Assembly (NCBI RefSeq): GCF_009711935.1 | Contig: NZ_VIKX01000025.1 | Span: forward strand, 1-34,021 | From: Dolichospermum sp. UHCC 0259 | Lineage (GTDB): Bacteria; Cyanobacteriota; Cyanobacteriia; Cyanobacteriales; Nostocaceae | DNA length: 34,021 bases | Direction of reading: 5' to 3' | In this document: piece after piece, positions 1-7,511 of the stretch | Numbering within the stretch: position 1 is the stretch's first letter | How the letters are laid out: each line of letters begins with the position of its first letter | Program-made: the position numbers and the translations under genes | The notes under the pieces: generated by a model | The model's database searches: none | Told to the model about the DNA's origin: nothing | The model's input: the letters and a program-made list of their open reading frames with translations, nothing else

Positions 1-1
1 T

Positions 2-124
2 TTTCTCCATAAAAGAGGCGCAAGAGCCGGTTATTTTAGGCAGTTTTGGCTGAGAATTGGAAAGTTTGGGGTAGGTGTATCACCATTTATAGGCGATCGC
101 AGTTATTATACTAAAAACGGTTGA
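2..124 (+). CDS. possible C-terminal tail of a gene entering from the left edge
   Basis: A reading frame is open from the left edge to a TGA at 122-124, giving about 40 residues with an aromatic, basic composition (for example RQFWLRIGKFGVGVSPFIGD). A HIP1 octamer lies inside it at about 102-109. The residue mix looks like protein, but the stretch is short, has no visible start and matches no family I recognise. It could be chance. It ends only 3 bases before the truncated hicB. Confidence 0.25.
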   Translation, partial: FLHKRGARAGYFRQFWLRIGKFGVGVSPFIGDRSYYTKNG

Positions 125-127
125 GAT

Positions 128-313
128 ATGGACTTTTGTAAAATCACGAAAGCCCCAGATTTACCCGGATGTGTTGCTTGTGGTGATACCTTACAAGAAA
201 CAGAAGAACTAATTAAAGAAGCTATAGAATTGTATTTGGAAGTATTGAAAGAAGATGGAAAACCTATACCTGAACCTTTTACACAAGTAGGTAAAGTAGC
301 AGTGACGATATAA
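128..313 (+). pseudogene. HicB-family antitoxin remnant, N-terminus lost
   Basis: The frame encodes 61 residues whose last ~50 match the intact HicB at 4333-4548 (PDLPGC, then IKEAIELYLEVLKEDGKPIP, then VGKVAVTI). The first strand of the HicB fold (MIEYTVIYERG... in the intact copy) is replaced by an unrelated MDFCKITKA. Bases 218-270 are identical to 4453-4505. HicB is the antitoxin of HicAB type II modules and carries a partly degraded RNase-H-like fold. No hicA precedes this copy and its first strand is missing, so it is most likely a non-functional duplicate. A short protein could still be made from the ATG at 128. Confidence 0.75.
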
Positions 314-374
314 ATACAATTACTGCTGAAGCTGATATCATATCTGTTGACAATTAGGAAAGGGTAAAATTCAA

Positions 375-572
375 ATGACAATTAAAGAACAAATAACACA
401 AAAATTAGAAAAATTATCTGAACCTGTGTTACAGGAAATCTTAGATTTTGTCCAGTTTTTGCAAACCAAGCACCAGCAAAAAAAGATGCTAGAAATTACG
501 ATTATGAGTGAATCTTCACTGGCAAAAGATTGGTTAAAACCAGAGGAAGATGCAGCATGGCAGAATTTATAA
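375..572 (+). CDS. DUF2281-type small antitoxin-like protein
   Basis: The 65-residue protein begins with the pattern typical of cyanobacterial DUF2281 proteins: an amphipathic helix ending in LEKLSEPVLQEILDFVQFL, followed by a charged linker and a C-terminal W-L/W-Q segment. Proteins of this type usually sit directly upstream of a PIN or MazF-like toxin and are thought to be antitoxins. A purine-rich GGAAAGGG lies about 8-10 bases before the ATG. Its 3' end overlaps the start of a MazF-like frame at 557, the usual antitoxin-toxin overlap, but that toxin is broken. Antitoxin function is inferred from context. Confidence 0.65.
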   Translation: MTIKEQITQKLEKLSEPVLQEILDFVQFLQTKHQQKKMLEITIMSESSLAKDWLKPEEDAAWQNL

Positions 573-607
573 AAGGTGATGTTGTTATTGTTATCTTTAA
601 ATTTTGA
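557..607 (+). pseudogene. MazF/PemK-like toxin stub (16 codons)
   Basis: The ATG at 557 overlaps the end of the DUF2281 gene by 16 bases and starts the peptide MAEFIKGDVVIVIFKF, then TGA. The segment F-I/V-K-G-D-V-V-x-V-x-F-x-F is the signature first beta strand of MazF/PemK endoribonucleases (usual form GDVVVVPFPF). The frame then stops, and the minus-strand Toprim gene ends two bases later. About 100 residues of the expected toxin are absent, so this is a truncated relic. The break coincides with the left boundary of the defence cluster. Confidence 0.6.
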
Positions 608-609
608 GA

Positions 610-1266
610 TTACAAATCGTACAAATCCTTAAACCAATTGATAAAACCCTGCACCTTCTGAGTTTGCGGATTTAAAATATTATACTTGATAGCTTGATGT
701 ATTTGTCTACCTGGTTCATCTTGCCATGCTAACCAGGTGTAAATTTCTGCTTTATCAATATAAGATTCTTTGAATGTTCCACCTTTATTTTTTGCTTCTC
801 TTGCTACTTCCTGTGCATATTGCCAAAGATGTTCACCCTGTTCTGGAATCATATAACCTAAAAATGTTTCTAACATCCCTTCGATGATATTATCTGGCAT
901 AATCCAAACACCAATTTTTTTACCATCTAATGTGTTAATAATTAATCCTGTTTCTGGTATTTGTTCAGGAAGATGAGAAATACTTTCTATTTGCAAACAA
1001 GCATTTCTGATACTTTGCCAACGTAAAGACGCATTATCATCTGCATCTACCATTAAACCTAAATGTGTACATCTTCCAGTTTGTAATTCTGTATATATCA
1101 GGTCATAAGTAATATTTTCATAACCTCCACACTCTTGAATTGATATAATTGCTTCCTCTTTTTTTGCTCCCCAATAAATGCCATTTTTTTCAATTAATTC
1201 TGGTATGACTCGTAAATCATCTTGACCTTCAACTAATAGCCTTTTGGGGTGATAATGTTTTGCCAT
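610..1266 (-). CDS. DUF3226/Toprim-fold protein, probable OLD/PARIS-type effector nuclease
   Basis: The 218-residue protein has two Toprim landmarks: E13 in LLVEGQDD near the N-terminus and D74-x-D76-D77 in GLMVDADDN. Further conserved-looking acidic and aromatic segments follow (WIMPDN at 121-126, YTWLAWQDEPG near 176-186). This matches the DUF3226 family, which often neighbours AAA ATPases. In OLD nucleases and in PARIS, a RecF/ABC-like ATPase controls a Toprim nuclease, fused or encoded next door. This gene starts 2 bases after the ATPase gene stops, so the two are almost certainly co-transcribed. Family assignment is good. Nuclease activity and a role in abortive phage defence are inferred from architecture. 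Confidence 0.75.
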   Translation of the reverse strand: MAKHYHPKRLLVEGQDDLRVIPELIEKNGIYWGAKKEEAIISIQECGGYENITYDLIYTELQTGRCTHLGLMVDADDNASLRWQSIRNACLQIESISHLPEQIPETGLIINTLDGKKIGVWIMPDNIIEGMLETFLGYMIPEQGEHLWQYAQEVAREAKNKGGTFKESYIDKAEIYTWLAWQDEPGRQIHQAIKYNILNPQTQKVQGFINWFKDLYDL

Positions 1267-1268
1267 TG

Positions 1269-2399
1269 CTAACGTACCTCTAATTCTCTTTCAGCAGCAA
1301 TGACAATTTGTGCTTCATTAAACACTATACTTTTCTCTTTACCTTTTTCAATTCTATGAATCCTAATTCCGTCATCAGTTACATTTTCTTGTTGTGCAAT
1401 ATCAGCTAAACTTTTCCAACAATCACTGTTATGTGTAGTTGCAAAAACTTGGACATTTAATTTTTTGGCTGTGTCCCAAATCATTTTCCACATATCGGAC
1501 ATTGCAGTAAAATGGAGTCCAGTGTCAATTTCATCTACAAATAAATAACCATCTTTAGCTGATACTATAGCTAATGCGAGTCCTAAAATTCGCCAAATAC
1601 CATCTCCCATACTGCCAATAGGTACACGCTTACCATCAGCCAGAAGCACCAGAAAACCACCCCGTGAATCTGATGAATACCTCAATTTTTGAGAACTAAT
1701 AGGAGCAATACGTTTAATTTTTGAGTCTATTTTATTTAATGCGTCCGCTACAATGTTTTCTTCAGGTGTTAATACTAATTGATCAAATAAATCAATCATT
1801 TCCTCTGTTTTTAAAGAAGATGATTTAACAAATTGTGTTTTTAGTTTTCTAGATAAACTTTCTTCTTTATTGCTATTACGCGACAATCTAAGAGATTCGG
1901 TTGAAATACCACCATCACGTGATATTGCTCGTAAAGTGACAAATTCTTGTTGCCCAATTTTCCATTTAACAGAAAGAATGAGTTTATTTAACTTATCAAA
2001 AGAAGCATCTTCTTCATAAATATCCGTTTTCTCATAACGAGAAATAGTATTATATGAACGTGGAGTATGTATCAAGGCATCAAGCTCTTCTTGGGTATTG
2101 TCGTTAATACCTGAGATAGAAAATTTACTCTTATCTTCAGTTTGATGACCATAAAAAAGATGCCGAATATCAACTTGATGATCTCTTTTATTATGATCAC
2201 TCCAAACATACTCACCTCTGTTAATCATTATTTCACCAAGTGGCTCAAGATTAGTCCGTGAACATAAAAGCTGAACCGCTTCTAATATTGAAGTTTTCCC
2301 GCTATTATTTTCACCCACTAGCAGATTAATTCTACCTAGTTGTTGAAGTTCAAAAGATTTGAAACCTCGAAAGTTCTCTATTTTTATGCTTGTAAACAT
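1269..2399 (-). CDS. AAA (RecF/OLD-like, AAA15/AAA21) ATPase, partner of the Toprim gene
   Basis: The 376-residue protein starts with the classic OLD/RecF opening (IKIENFRGFKSFEL). It has Walker A GENNSGKT at 29-36, an ABC-like signature GSMGDGI at 262-268, Walker B LFVDEIDTG at 286-294 and an H-loop TTH at 321-323. The charged region at about 60-240 corresponds to the insert that separates the two halves of the ATPase core. Such ATPases sense DNA ends or phage inhibitors and gate a Toprim nuclease. The downstream Toprim gene is 2 bases away, and the pentapeptide-HNH gene lies 61 bp upstream on the same strand. A TATAAT-like box (2447-2442, minus) in that gap could give a separate promoter, but no good -35 accompanies it. 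Confidence 0.85.
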   Translation of the reverse strand: MFTSIKIENFRGFKSFELQQLGRINLLVGENNSGKTSILEAVQLLCSRTNLEPLGEIMINRGEYVWSDHNKRDHQVDIRHLFYGHQTEDKSKFSISGINDNTQEELDALIHTPRSYNTISRYEKTDIYEEDASFDKLNKLILSVKWKIGQQEFVTLRAISRDGGISTESLRLSRNSNKEESLSRKLKTQFVKSSSLKTEEMIDLFDQLVLTPEENIVADALNKIDSKIKRIAPISSQKLRYSSDSRGGFLVLLADGKRVPIGSMGDGIWRILGLALAIVSAKDGYLFVDEIDTGLHFTAMSDMWKMIWDTAKKLNVQVFATTHNSDCWKSLADIAQQENVTDDGIRIHRIEKGKEKSIVFNEAQIVIAAERELEVR

Positions 2400-2460
2400 A
2401 ATTTTTAAGATAAAGACAACAGAGAAATAATGATTATGTTAATTATATCATATCCCTGAC

Positions 2461-3885
2461 TTATTCCAGAAGTTGCTTATCTATCCAATTACATTGTTCA
2501 CAATGATATCTAAGAGCATCCTCTTGTCTATTAGCATCTTCACCAGTTAGACGACTTTCTATTTTTATTCCGATAAAATCTTGATAGTCTTTCGCTATTT
2601 GTTCAGATATTAGCACTTCTCTTGTTTTTGGGTGGATAGCTAACAGGTATTTATCAAACAATCTATGCAAATCTACTCTCAGAAGTAATCCATTGACAAC
2701 ATGATGAGATTCACTACCTCTGTAAGGAATAATATGTGCAGCTTCAATAATTTCCTCAATTTTACAACCACTAATTACACACTTATAGCCATATTTTTCT
2801 TTTAGTTCTTCTTTAAATTCTTGTTGTCCTGGTCGTGGTGGTGGACATTTTTCTGTTTTAATTTTTTTCTTAGTTAATAATTCTATCCATCCAGAATTAT
2901 GATATTTCTGAATATCTGCCTCAGTTATCATTTTTTTAGTTTTGGGATCAAATTCTGTAGGAAATTTAGTTTCATTATTATAATATGCTCCTTTAAAATT
3001 AGCACCTGTAAGGTTAGTTTTAGTATTAGTTAAATCAGTGTTTCTCAAATCAACTTTTGAAAAGTTAGTATCCCTAATTCTACATCCAGCCAAGTTTGAT
3101 CCCCTCAAATCTGCTTGTGTTAAATCTGCTCTTCTCAAATCTGCCCCCGTTAAATTTGATCCTTTCAAATTTGCCCCTGTTAAATTTGCTCCTCTCAAAT
3201 CTACTCCTCTCAAATTCGCATTTTCTAAATTCGCTTCTGTTAAGATTGCTTTTTGTAAGCTTGTTCTAATAACTTCTTTTCTTGTTTTAATGATTCGATT
3301 ATCAACACATACTTCATGTAAACTTGCACCAGAAAGGTTAGCTTTAGTTAAGTTAGCACCATCTAAACAAACACCTGTTAAATCAACACCAGAGAGATTT
3401 TTAATTACTACTCCTTCATTAAATATTTGCGAAATTAAATAATATTTTTTATCAATTTTGGTATTATCATCAATAATAACATCTTTGAAAATAGCCCTAT
3501 ATAAACAAGTATTGGTTAAATCTGCACCAGACAGATTAGCACCACTAAGGTTTGCATGATATAAGTTTGTATCCTTAAGGTCTGTATCAACTAAAGTTGC
3601 ACCACTAAGATTTGCATAACTCAAATCTACATCAATTAAACTTGCACTACTAAGATTTGTACCACTCAGGTTTGCATCATACAAGTAGGAATGAGTTAAA
3701 ATGATTTCTGCTAGGTTTTCATTACTAAAGTTTGGGGGAGCATTATCAGTCCAAATAACCCTATCACATATATTATGAAGTTCAATATTTCTGTTATATA
3801 ATCTATGATGACTAAAATTTCTTTTACCTTCTTTGTAGAATTTTAAAAGTTCTCTATCTTCCATTTTTACCTGACGATAAATCAT
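2461..3885 (-). CDS. pentapeptide-repeat protein fused to an HNH endonuclease domain
   Basis: The 474-residue protein has three parts. Residues ~8-50 form a capping segment with the LLKFYKEGKRNFS pattern that often precedes cyanobacterial pentapeptide repeats. Residues ~50-310 hold many A(N/D)LxG/x pentapeptide units (ANLSG, ADLRR, ANLTG), interrupted near 130-165 and 195-210; these fold into a right-handed quadrilateral beta helix. Residues ~346-474 form an HNH domain with YKCVISGC, then H384 (EAAHIIPY), N398 (VVNGLLL) and H407 (DLHRLFD), as in HNH_2 nucleases. The nuclease residues are intact. Pentapeptide helices can mimic DNA or act as binding scaffolds. The gene heads a minus-strand cluster with the ATPase and Toprim genes. 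A defence role is inferred. Confidence 0.8.
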   Translation of the reverse strand: MIYRQVKMEDRELLKFYKEGKRNFSHHRLYNRNIELHNICDRVIWTDNAPPNFSNENLAEIILTHSYLYDANLSGTNLSSASLIDVDLSYANLSGATLVDTDLKDTNLYHANLSGANLSGADLTNTCLYRAIFKDVIIDDNTKIDKKYYLISQIFNEGVVIKNLSGVDLTGVCLDGANLTKANLSGASLHEVCVDNRIIKTRKEVIRTSLQKAILTEANLENANLRGVDLRGANLTGANLKGSNLTGADLRRADLTQADLRGSNLAGCRIRDTNFSKVDLRNTDLTNTKTNLTGANFKGAYYNNETKFPTEFDPKTKKMITEADIQKYHNSGWIELLTKKKIKTEKCPPPRPGQQEFKEELKEKYGYKCVISGCKIEEIIEAAHIIPYRGSESHHVVNGLLLRVDLHRLFDKYLLAIHPKTREVLISEQIAKDYQDFIGIKIESRLTGEDANRQEDALRYHCEQCNWIDKQLLE

Positions 3886-4141
3886 GCAACTCCTTAAACT
3901 AACTTAATAAATAAATAAAATTTTTGATTCTGTAGATTGAATATATTATACTTGATGTTTTAGTGCTTTTAAGTAGGTAAACCGAAAAATTTAAAGGTAT
4001 GTGACGAAATGTAAATTCAATGAATGCCTTACAAATAGGTTGTTTTACGGGTTTCACAAAACTAAACATATATTGGTTTTATTATGTTTACCTACTTACG
4101 CTTAATTTATTAAATCACTAATCACGCTATGATAGTAAACA
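3886..4141. other. AT-rich intergenic region between the defence cluster and hicAB
   Basis: No coding potential is seen. The stretch must hold the promoters of the minus-strand cluster and of hicAB. A TATGAT box at 4128-4133 lies only 8 bases before the hicA ATG, which would make a very short leader. The main structure is the 12-bp inverted repeat listed separately. Confidence 0.5.
3971..4097. repeat. 127-bp segment bounded by perfect 12-bp inverted repeats
   Basis: AAGTAGGTAAAC at 3971-3982 is repeated in reverse complement (GTTTACCTACTT) at 4086-4097. The interior is AT-rich and non-coding. Perfect terminal repeats around ~100 bp suggest a MITE-like element or a pair of operator half-sites. 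No convincing target-site duplication is seen at the edges, so the nature of the element is open. Confidence 0.55.
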
Positions 4142-4333
4142 ATGAAGGTTAAAGAAGTTCTCAAAATCCTAGAAGAAGACGGTTGGTATATAGATCGCAT
4201 TAGAGGTAGTCACCGTATCCTGAAAAATGAAAATAAATCAGGTATCGTAGTTGTACCTGGAAAACCAAGTGATGATATTCCCATAGGTACACTTTCATCA
4301 ATTTGGAAACAAGCAAAATTAGGAGAAATATAA
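4142..4333 (+). CDS. hicA: HicA-family mRNA interferase toxin
   Basis: The 63-residue protein has the full HicA layout: KVKEVLKILEEDGW, then R-x-x-GSHR with the catalytic histidine H24, then a basic beta hairpin and the VVPGKPSDDIPIGTL segment before a C-terminal helix. HicA is a double-stranded-RNA-binding-fold RNase that cleaves mRNA when not bound by HicB. Its TAA overlaps the ATG of hicB (TAATG at 4331-4335), so translation is coupled. The length is normal and the catalytic residue is present, so the toxin should be active. Confidence 0.9.
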   Translation: MKVKEVLKILEEDGWYIDRIRGSHRILKNENKSGIVVVPGKPSDDIPIGTLSSIWKQAKLGEI

Positions 4334-4548
4334 TGATTGAGTACACAGTAATTTATGAACGTGGTGAGACAAATTGGGGTGCTTATGTTCCTGACTTACC
4401 CGGTTGTGTCAGCATTGGGGATACTTTAGCAGAAGTACAGGAAAATATTAAGGAAGCTATAGAATTGTATTTGGAAGTATTGAAAGAAGATGGAAAACCT
4501 ATACCCAAACCTTCTACAGAAGTTGGTAAAGTTGCAGTGACAATATAA
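4333..4548 (+). CDS. hicB: HicB-family antitoxin
   Basis: The 71-residue protein starts MIEYTVIYERGETNWGAYVPDLPGC, the usual HicB beginning with the conserved PDLPG turn, and ends in the IKEAIELYLEVLKEDG helix. It is the short form without an added DNA-binding domain. I chose the ATG at 4333 over an upstream in-frame ATG at 4303, because 4333 overlaps the hicA stop and begins exactly at the family's first strand. The C-terminal half is nearly identical to the remnant at 128-313. Confidence 0.9.
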   Translation: MIEYTVIYERGETNWGAYVPDLPGCVSIGDTLAEVQENIKEAIELYLEVLKEDGKPIPKPSTEVGKVAVTI

Positions 4549-4554
4549 ACTCAA

Positions 4555-4585
4555 ATCCCCGACTTCTATTAAAAAAATCGGGGAT
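4555..4585. terminator. hairpin between convergent hicB and alaS
   Basis: ATCCCCGA (4555-4562) and TCGGGGAT (4578-4585) form an 8-bp GC-rich stem around an A-rich 15-base loop, in the 44 bases between two convergent genes. There is no strong T run on either side. A bidirectional terminator is likely but not certain. Confidence 0.5.
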
Positions 4586-4592
4586 CAAACTC

Positions 4593-7235
4593 CTATTTTA
4601 ACGCTGCTAACAAATCATTTTTTGCTGTTTCTAATGCTTCTGGTAACTTACTTGCGTCTCTTCCCCCAGCTTGCGCTAAGTTGGGTTTTCCACCACCTCC
4701 ACCTCCACATATTTTCGCTATAGTTCCCACAAATTTCCCAGCTTGGACACCTTTTTTATTCACTTCAGGACTAAAAGCTGCAACGATACTCACCTTTCCT
4801 GCTTCAGGAATAGAACCTAAAACCACCGCACCATTACCAATTTTTTGCAGCAATCTTTCCGCAGCAGATTTTAATGATTCTGCGTCAATATCTTCCATTT
4901 GGGCGATAATGATTTTATGTTCTCCGATTATTTCCGCAGTTTGTAATAAACTATCAGATTTAACTATTGCTATCTGTGATTTCAGGCTTTGAATTTCTTT
5001 TTCGTTGTTGCGAAGTTCAGTTTGTAAAGTTGTGATTCTGTCGGGTATTTCTTCTGGTTTGACTTTAAAGCGATCGCACAAATCTTTCACAACTATATCA
5101 CGCACATTCAAATAATCCAATACCGCAGCACCAGAAACCGCTTCTATTCTTCTGACTCCAGAAGCAACTCCGGCTTCAGCAATGATTTTGAAAACGCCAA
5201 TTTCCGCAGTATTATTAACATGAGTTCCCCCACATAATTCCATCGAAACGCCTGGGAAATCAATCACGCGCACTTGATCACCGTACTTTTCCCCAAACAT
5301 TGCCACTGCACCTTTAGCTTTTGCTTCGGCTATGGGCATCTCTTCTATTGTAGCAGGATGAGCTTCAGAAATCCAACTATTTACTAATTCTTCAATTTGG
5401 ATAACTTCTTCAGCAGTTAAAGCACGGGGACAGTTAAAATCAAACCGCAATCTATCAAAAGAAACCAAAGAACCAGCTTGAGAAATTCCTTCATCAACAA
5501 CTTTCTTTAAAGCAGCTTGTAATAAATGAGTTGCTGTATGATTAGCTTGAGCGCGACGACGACAAGCGGTATCTATTTGTGCGGTAATTTCATCACCAAT
5601 TCTAATTGTTCCCCTTTCAATGCGTCCGAAATGAATAAAGAAATCAGATTCTTTTTTCACATCTTCAATTCTGACTAAAACACCATCACCGCTAATATAT
5701 CCTTTATCGCCAATTTGTCCCCCAGATTCAGCATAAAATGGAGTTTTATCTAAAACAATTTGCACTTCTGTTCCTGCTTCTGCTGCTTCTTCGGAAACAC
5801 CAGCAACTAATAAAACTTCAATTTTTGCAGTTGTTGTTAATTGGGTATAACCAATGAATTGTGTAGAGTGAATGTGTTCTGCAAGTTTATCCAAAGAACC
5901 TTGAACAGTTAAATCTATGGTTTCATGTGCTGCTTTTGCGCGTTCTACTTGTTTTTGCATTTCTGCGTTGAAACCATCAACATCAACAGTAATGTGATTT
6001 TCTTCAGCAACTTCTTGGGTTAATTCTAATGGAAAACCGTAGGTATCATAGAGAGTAAAAGCACTTTCACCACCAATGGAATTTAATCCTTTTTGTTTTA
6101 CCTCTTGGATAATTTCAGCTAATAGTTTTTCTCCTCTATCAAGAGTTCTCAAGAAGTTACTTTCTTCTCTTTGCAATTCGGCTTTAATTGCAGCTTCTCT
6201 TTGTCGTAAATTTGGGTAAATTGATTCCGACAGAGAAATTGCTGTTTCTGCAACTTGGTTAATAAATTCCCCGGAAATTCCTATTAATCTCCCATGTCTA
6301 ACTACGCGACGAATCAAACGCCGTAAAACGTAACCTCTTCCCACATTAGAAGCGCGAATTTCATCAGCAATCATGTGAACCACAGAACGGACATGATCAC
6401 CAATTACCTTTAAAGAAACTTTGGTATTTTCATCACTTTCGTAATAATCAATTTTGGCAATTTTTGCCGCAGTTTCAATAATCGGGAAAATCAAATCTGT
6501 TTCATAGTTATTCGGCTTCTTTTGCAGGATTTGCGCCATTCTTTCCAAACCCATTCCCGTGTCAATATTCTTGTTTTGTAACGGGGTTAAATTACCGGAC
6601 GCATCCCGATTATATTGCATAAATACCAAGTTATAAAACTCAATAAATCGGGTATCATCTTCTAAATCAATATTATCTTCACCGCGTTCTGGGTGAAAAT
6701 CATAATAAATTTCCGAACAAGGACCACAGGGACCAGTAGCACCGGAAACCCAGAAATTATCATCTGCACCCATGCGTTTGATGCGTTTTTCCGTTACACC
6801 AATGGTATCGCGCCAAATGGTAAAAGCTTCATCGTCATCTTCAAACACACTGACAACGAGATTCTGGGGGGAGAAACCAAAGACTTGAGTGGATAATTCC
6901 CAACCCCAAGCGATCGCCTGTGGTTTAAAATAATCACCAAAGCTAAAATTCCCCAACATCTCAAAAAATGTATGATGGCGTTGAGTCCGTCCCACATTTT
7001 CGATATCATTGGTACGAATACACTTTTGCGAAGTCGTAGCGCGTTTAAATTCCGGTGTCCGTTGTCCCAGGAATATCGGCTTAAATGGTAACATACCTGC
7101 GATCGTCAGCAGCACAGTCGGATCTTCTGGAACAAGAGAAGCACTCGGAAGCGGTTGGTGTCCCCGTTGGGTGTAGAAATCGAGGAATAATTGACGAATA
7201 TCGTTACCGCTAAGATACTGGGGAGTTGAAGACAT
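4593..7235 (-). CDS. alaS: alanine--tRNA ligase
   Basis: The 880-residue protein has the full AlaRS architecture. The class II aminoacylation domain begins with the IRQLFLDFYTQRGH motif. An editing domain carries metal-binding HTATH (566-570) and CGGTH with C668 and H672. The C-terminal C-Ala domain has the glycine-rich stretch before KPNLAQAGGRD. It charges tRNA-Ala with alanine and clears mischarged Ser/Gly in the cytosol. The length is typical for cyanobacteria. It is an essential housekeeping gene and marks the right edge of the accessory island. It converges on hicB with a hairpin between them. Confidence 0.98.
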   Translation of the reverse strand: MSSTPQYLSGNDIRQLFLDFYTQRGHQPLPSASLVPEDPTVLLTIAGMLPFKPIFLGQRTPEFKRATTSQKCIRTNDIENVGRTQRHHTFFEMLGNFSFGDYFKPQAIAWGWELSTQVFGFSPQNLVVSVFEDDDEAFTIWRDTIGVTEKRIKRMGADDNFWVSGATGPCGPCSEIYYDFHPERGEDNIDLEDDTRFIEFYNLVFMQYNRDASGNLTPLQNKNIDTGMGLERMAQILQKKPNNYETDLIFPIIETAAKIAKIDYYESDENTKVSLKVIGDHVRSVVHMIADEIRASNVGRGYVLRRLIRRVVRHGRLIGISGEFINQVAETAISLSESIYPNLRQREAAIKAELQREESNFLRTLDRGEKLLAEIIQEVKQKGLNSIGGESAFTLYDTYGFPLELTQEVAEENHITVDVDGFNAEMQKQVERAKAAHETIDLTVQGSLDKLAEHIHSTQFIGYTQLTTTAKIEVLLVAGVSEEAAEAGTEVQIVLDKTPFYAESGGQIGDKGYISGDGVLVRIEDVKKESDFFIHFGRIERGTIRIGDEITAQIDTACRRRAQANHTATHLLQAALKKVVDEGISQAGSLVSFDRLRFDFNCPRALTAEEVIQIEELVNSWISEAHPATIEEMPIAEAKAKGAVAMFGEKYGDQVRVIDFPGVSMELCGGTHVNNTAEIGVFKIIAEAGVASGVRRIEAVSGAAVLDYLNVRDIVVKDLCDRFKVKPEEIPDRITTLQTELRNNEKEIQSLKSQIAIVKSDSLLQTAEIIGEHKIIIAQMEDIDAESLKSAAERLLQKIGNGAVVLGSIPEAGKVSIVAAFSPEVNKKGVQAGKFVGTIAKICGGGGGGKPNLAQAGGRDASKLPEALETAKNDLLAALK

Positions 7236-7298
7236 GAGTGTTTAAGAAATTAAATTTAATTAGAGTAAAACAGATGAAAGACTTATATTCTACAACTG

Positions 7299-7345
7299 TA
7301 GAGACGTTTCATGTAGCAGAAGCTTCCCACACAGTAACGTCTCTA
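7299..7345. repeat. short inverted repeat (TAGAGACGTT ... AACGTCTCTA)
   Basis: TAGAGACGTT at 7299-7308 and AACGTCTCTA at 7336-7345 are perfect 10-base arms around 27 bases. It lies in the 276-bp gap between alaS and the next plus-strand gene. Such arms are common as dispersed intergenic hairpins in cyanobacteria. After it, a frame at 7353-7448 reads plausibly as protein but has no start, and may be gene debris. Confidence 0.5.
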
Positions 7346-7465
7346 AATTCTCTTTACAGAACATAAGTCAGATCAACCAGAAACCGCTATATTTGCAAAA
7401 GCAGTTTTTGAAACACAATCTGATCATTATCTATTATGGACTTTTTAGAAATTAGTGAAGGTATT

Positions 7466-7474
7466 GCTATAATA
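7466..7474 (+). promoter_or_regulatory. extended -10 promoter element upstream of the 223-residue gene
   Basis: TGCTATAAT is an extended -10 (TGn plus a perfect TATAAT) 38 bases before the ATG at 7512. The -35 region (about 7446-7451, TTAGAA) is weak, as extended -10 promoters allow. Confidence 0.4.
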
Positions 7475-7511
7475 AACTATTGTCATCTACCTAGAGTACA
7501 GTGTAAGAATT

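Noticed and set aside
3038-3442. Plus-strand frame of 134 codons with repeated K-F-A-P-L-K-S words
   Set aside because: It is the antisense reading of the pentapeptide repeats; the regular DNA pattern keeps the opposite frame open.
4303-4332. Upstream start for hicB, adding METSKIRRNI
   Set aside because: It lies wholly inside hicA, while the ATG at 4333 overlaps the hicA stop and starts at the first conserved HicB strand.
4681-4992. 103-codon plus-strand frame opposite alaS
   Set aside because: Antisense shadow of the glycine-rich C-Ala region, giving a run of prolines; no independent support.
7353-7448. Protein-like frame (FTEHKSDQPETAIFAKAVFETQ...) in the alaS upstream gap
   Set aside because: It has no start codon, is only ~32 codons long and matches no family I recognise; noted only as possible gene debris.
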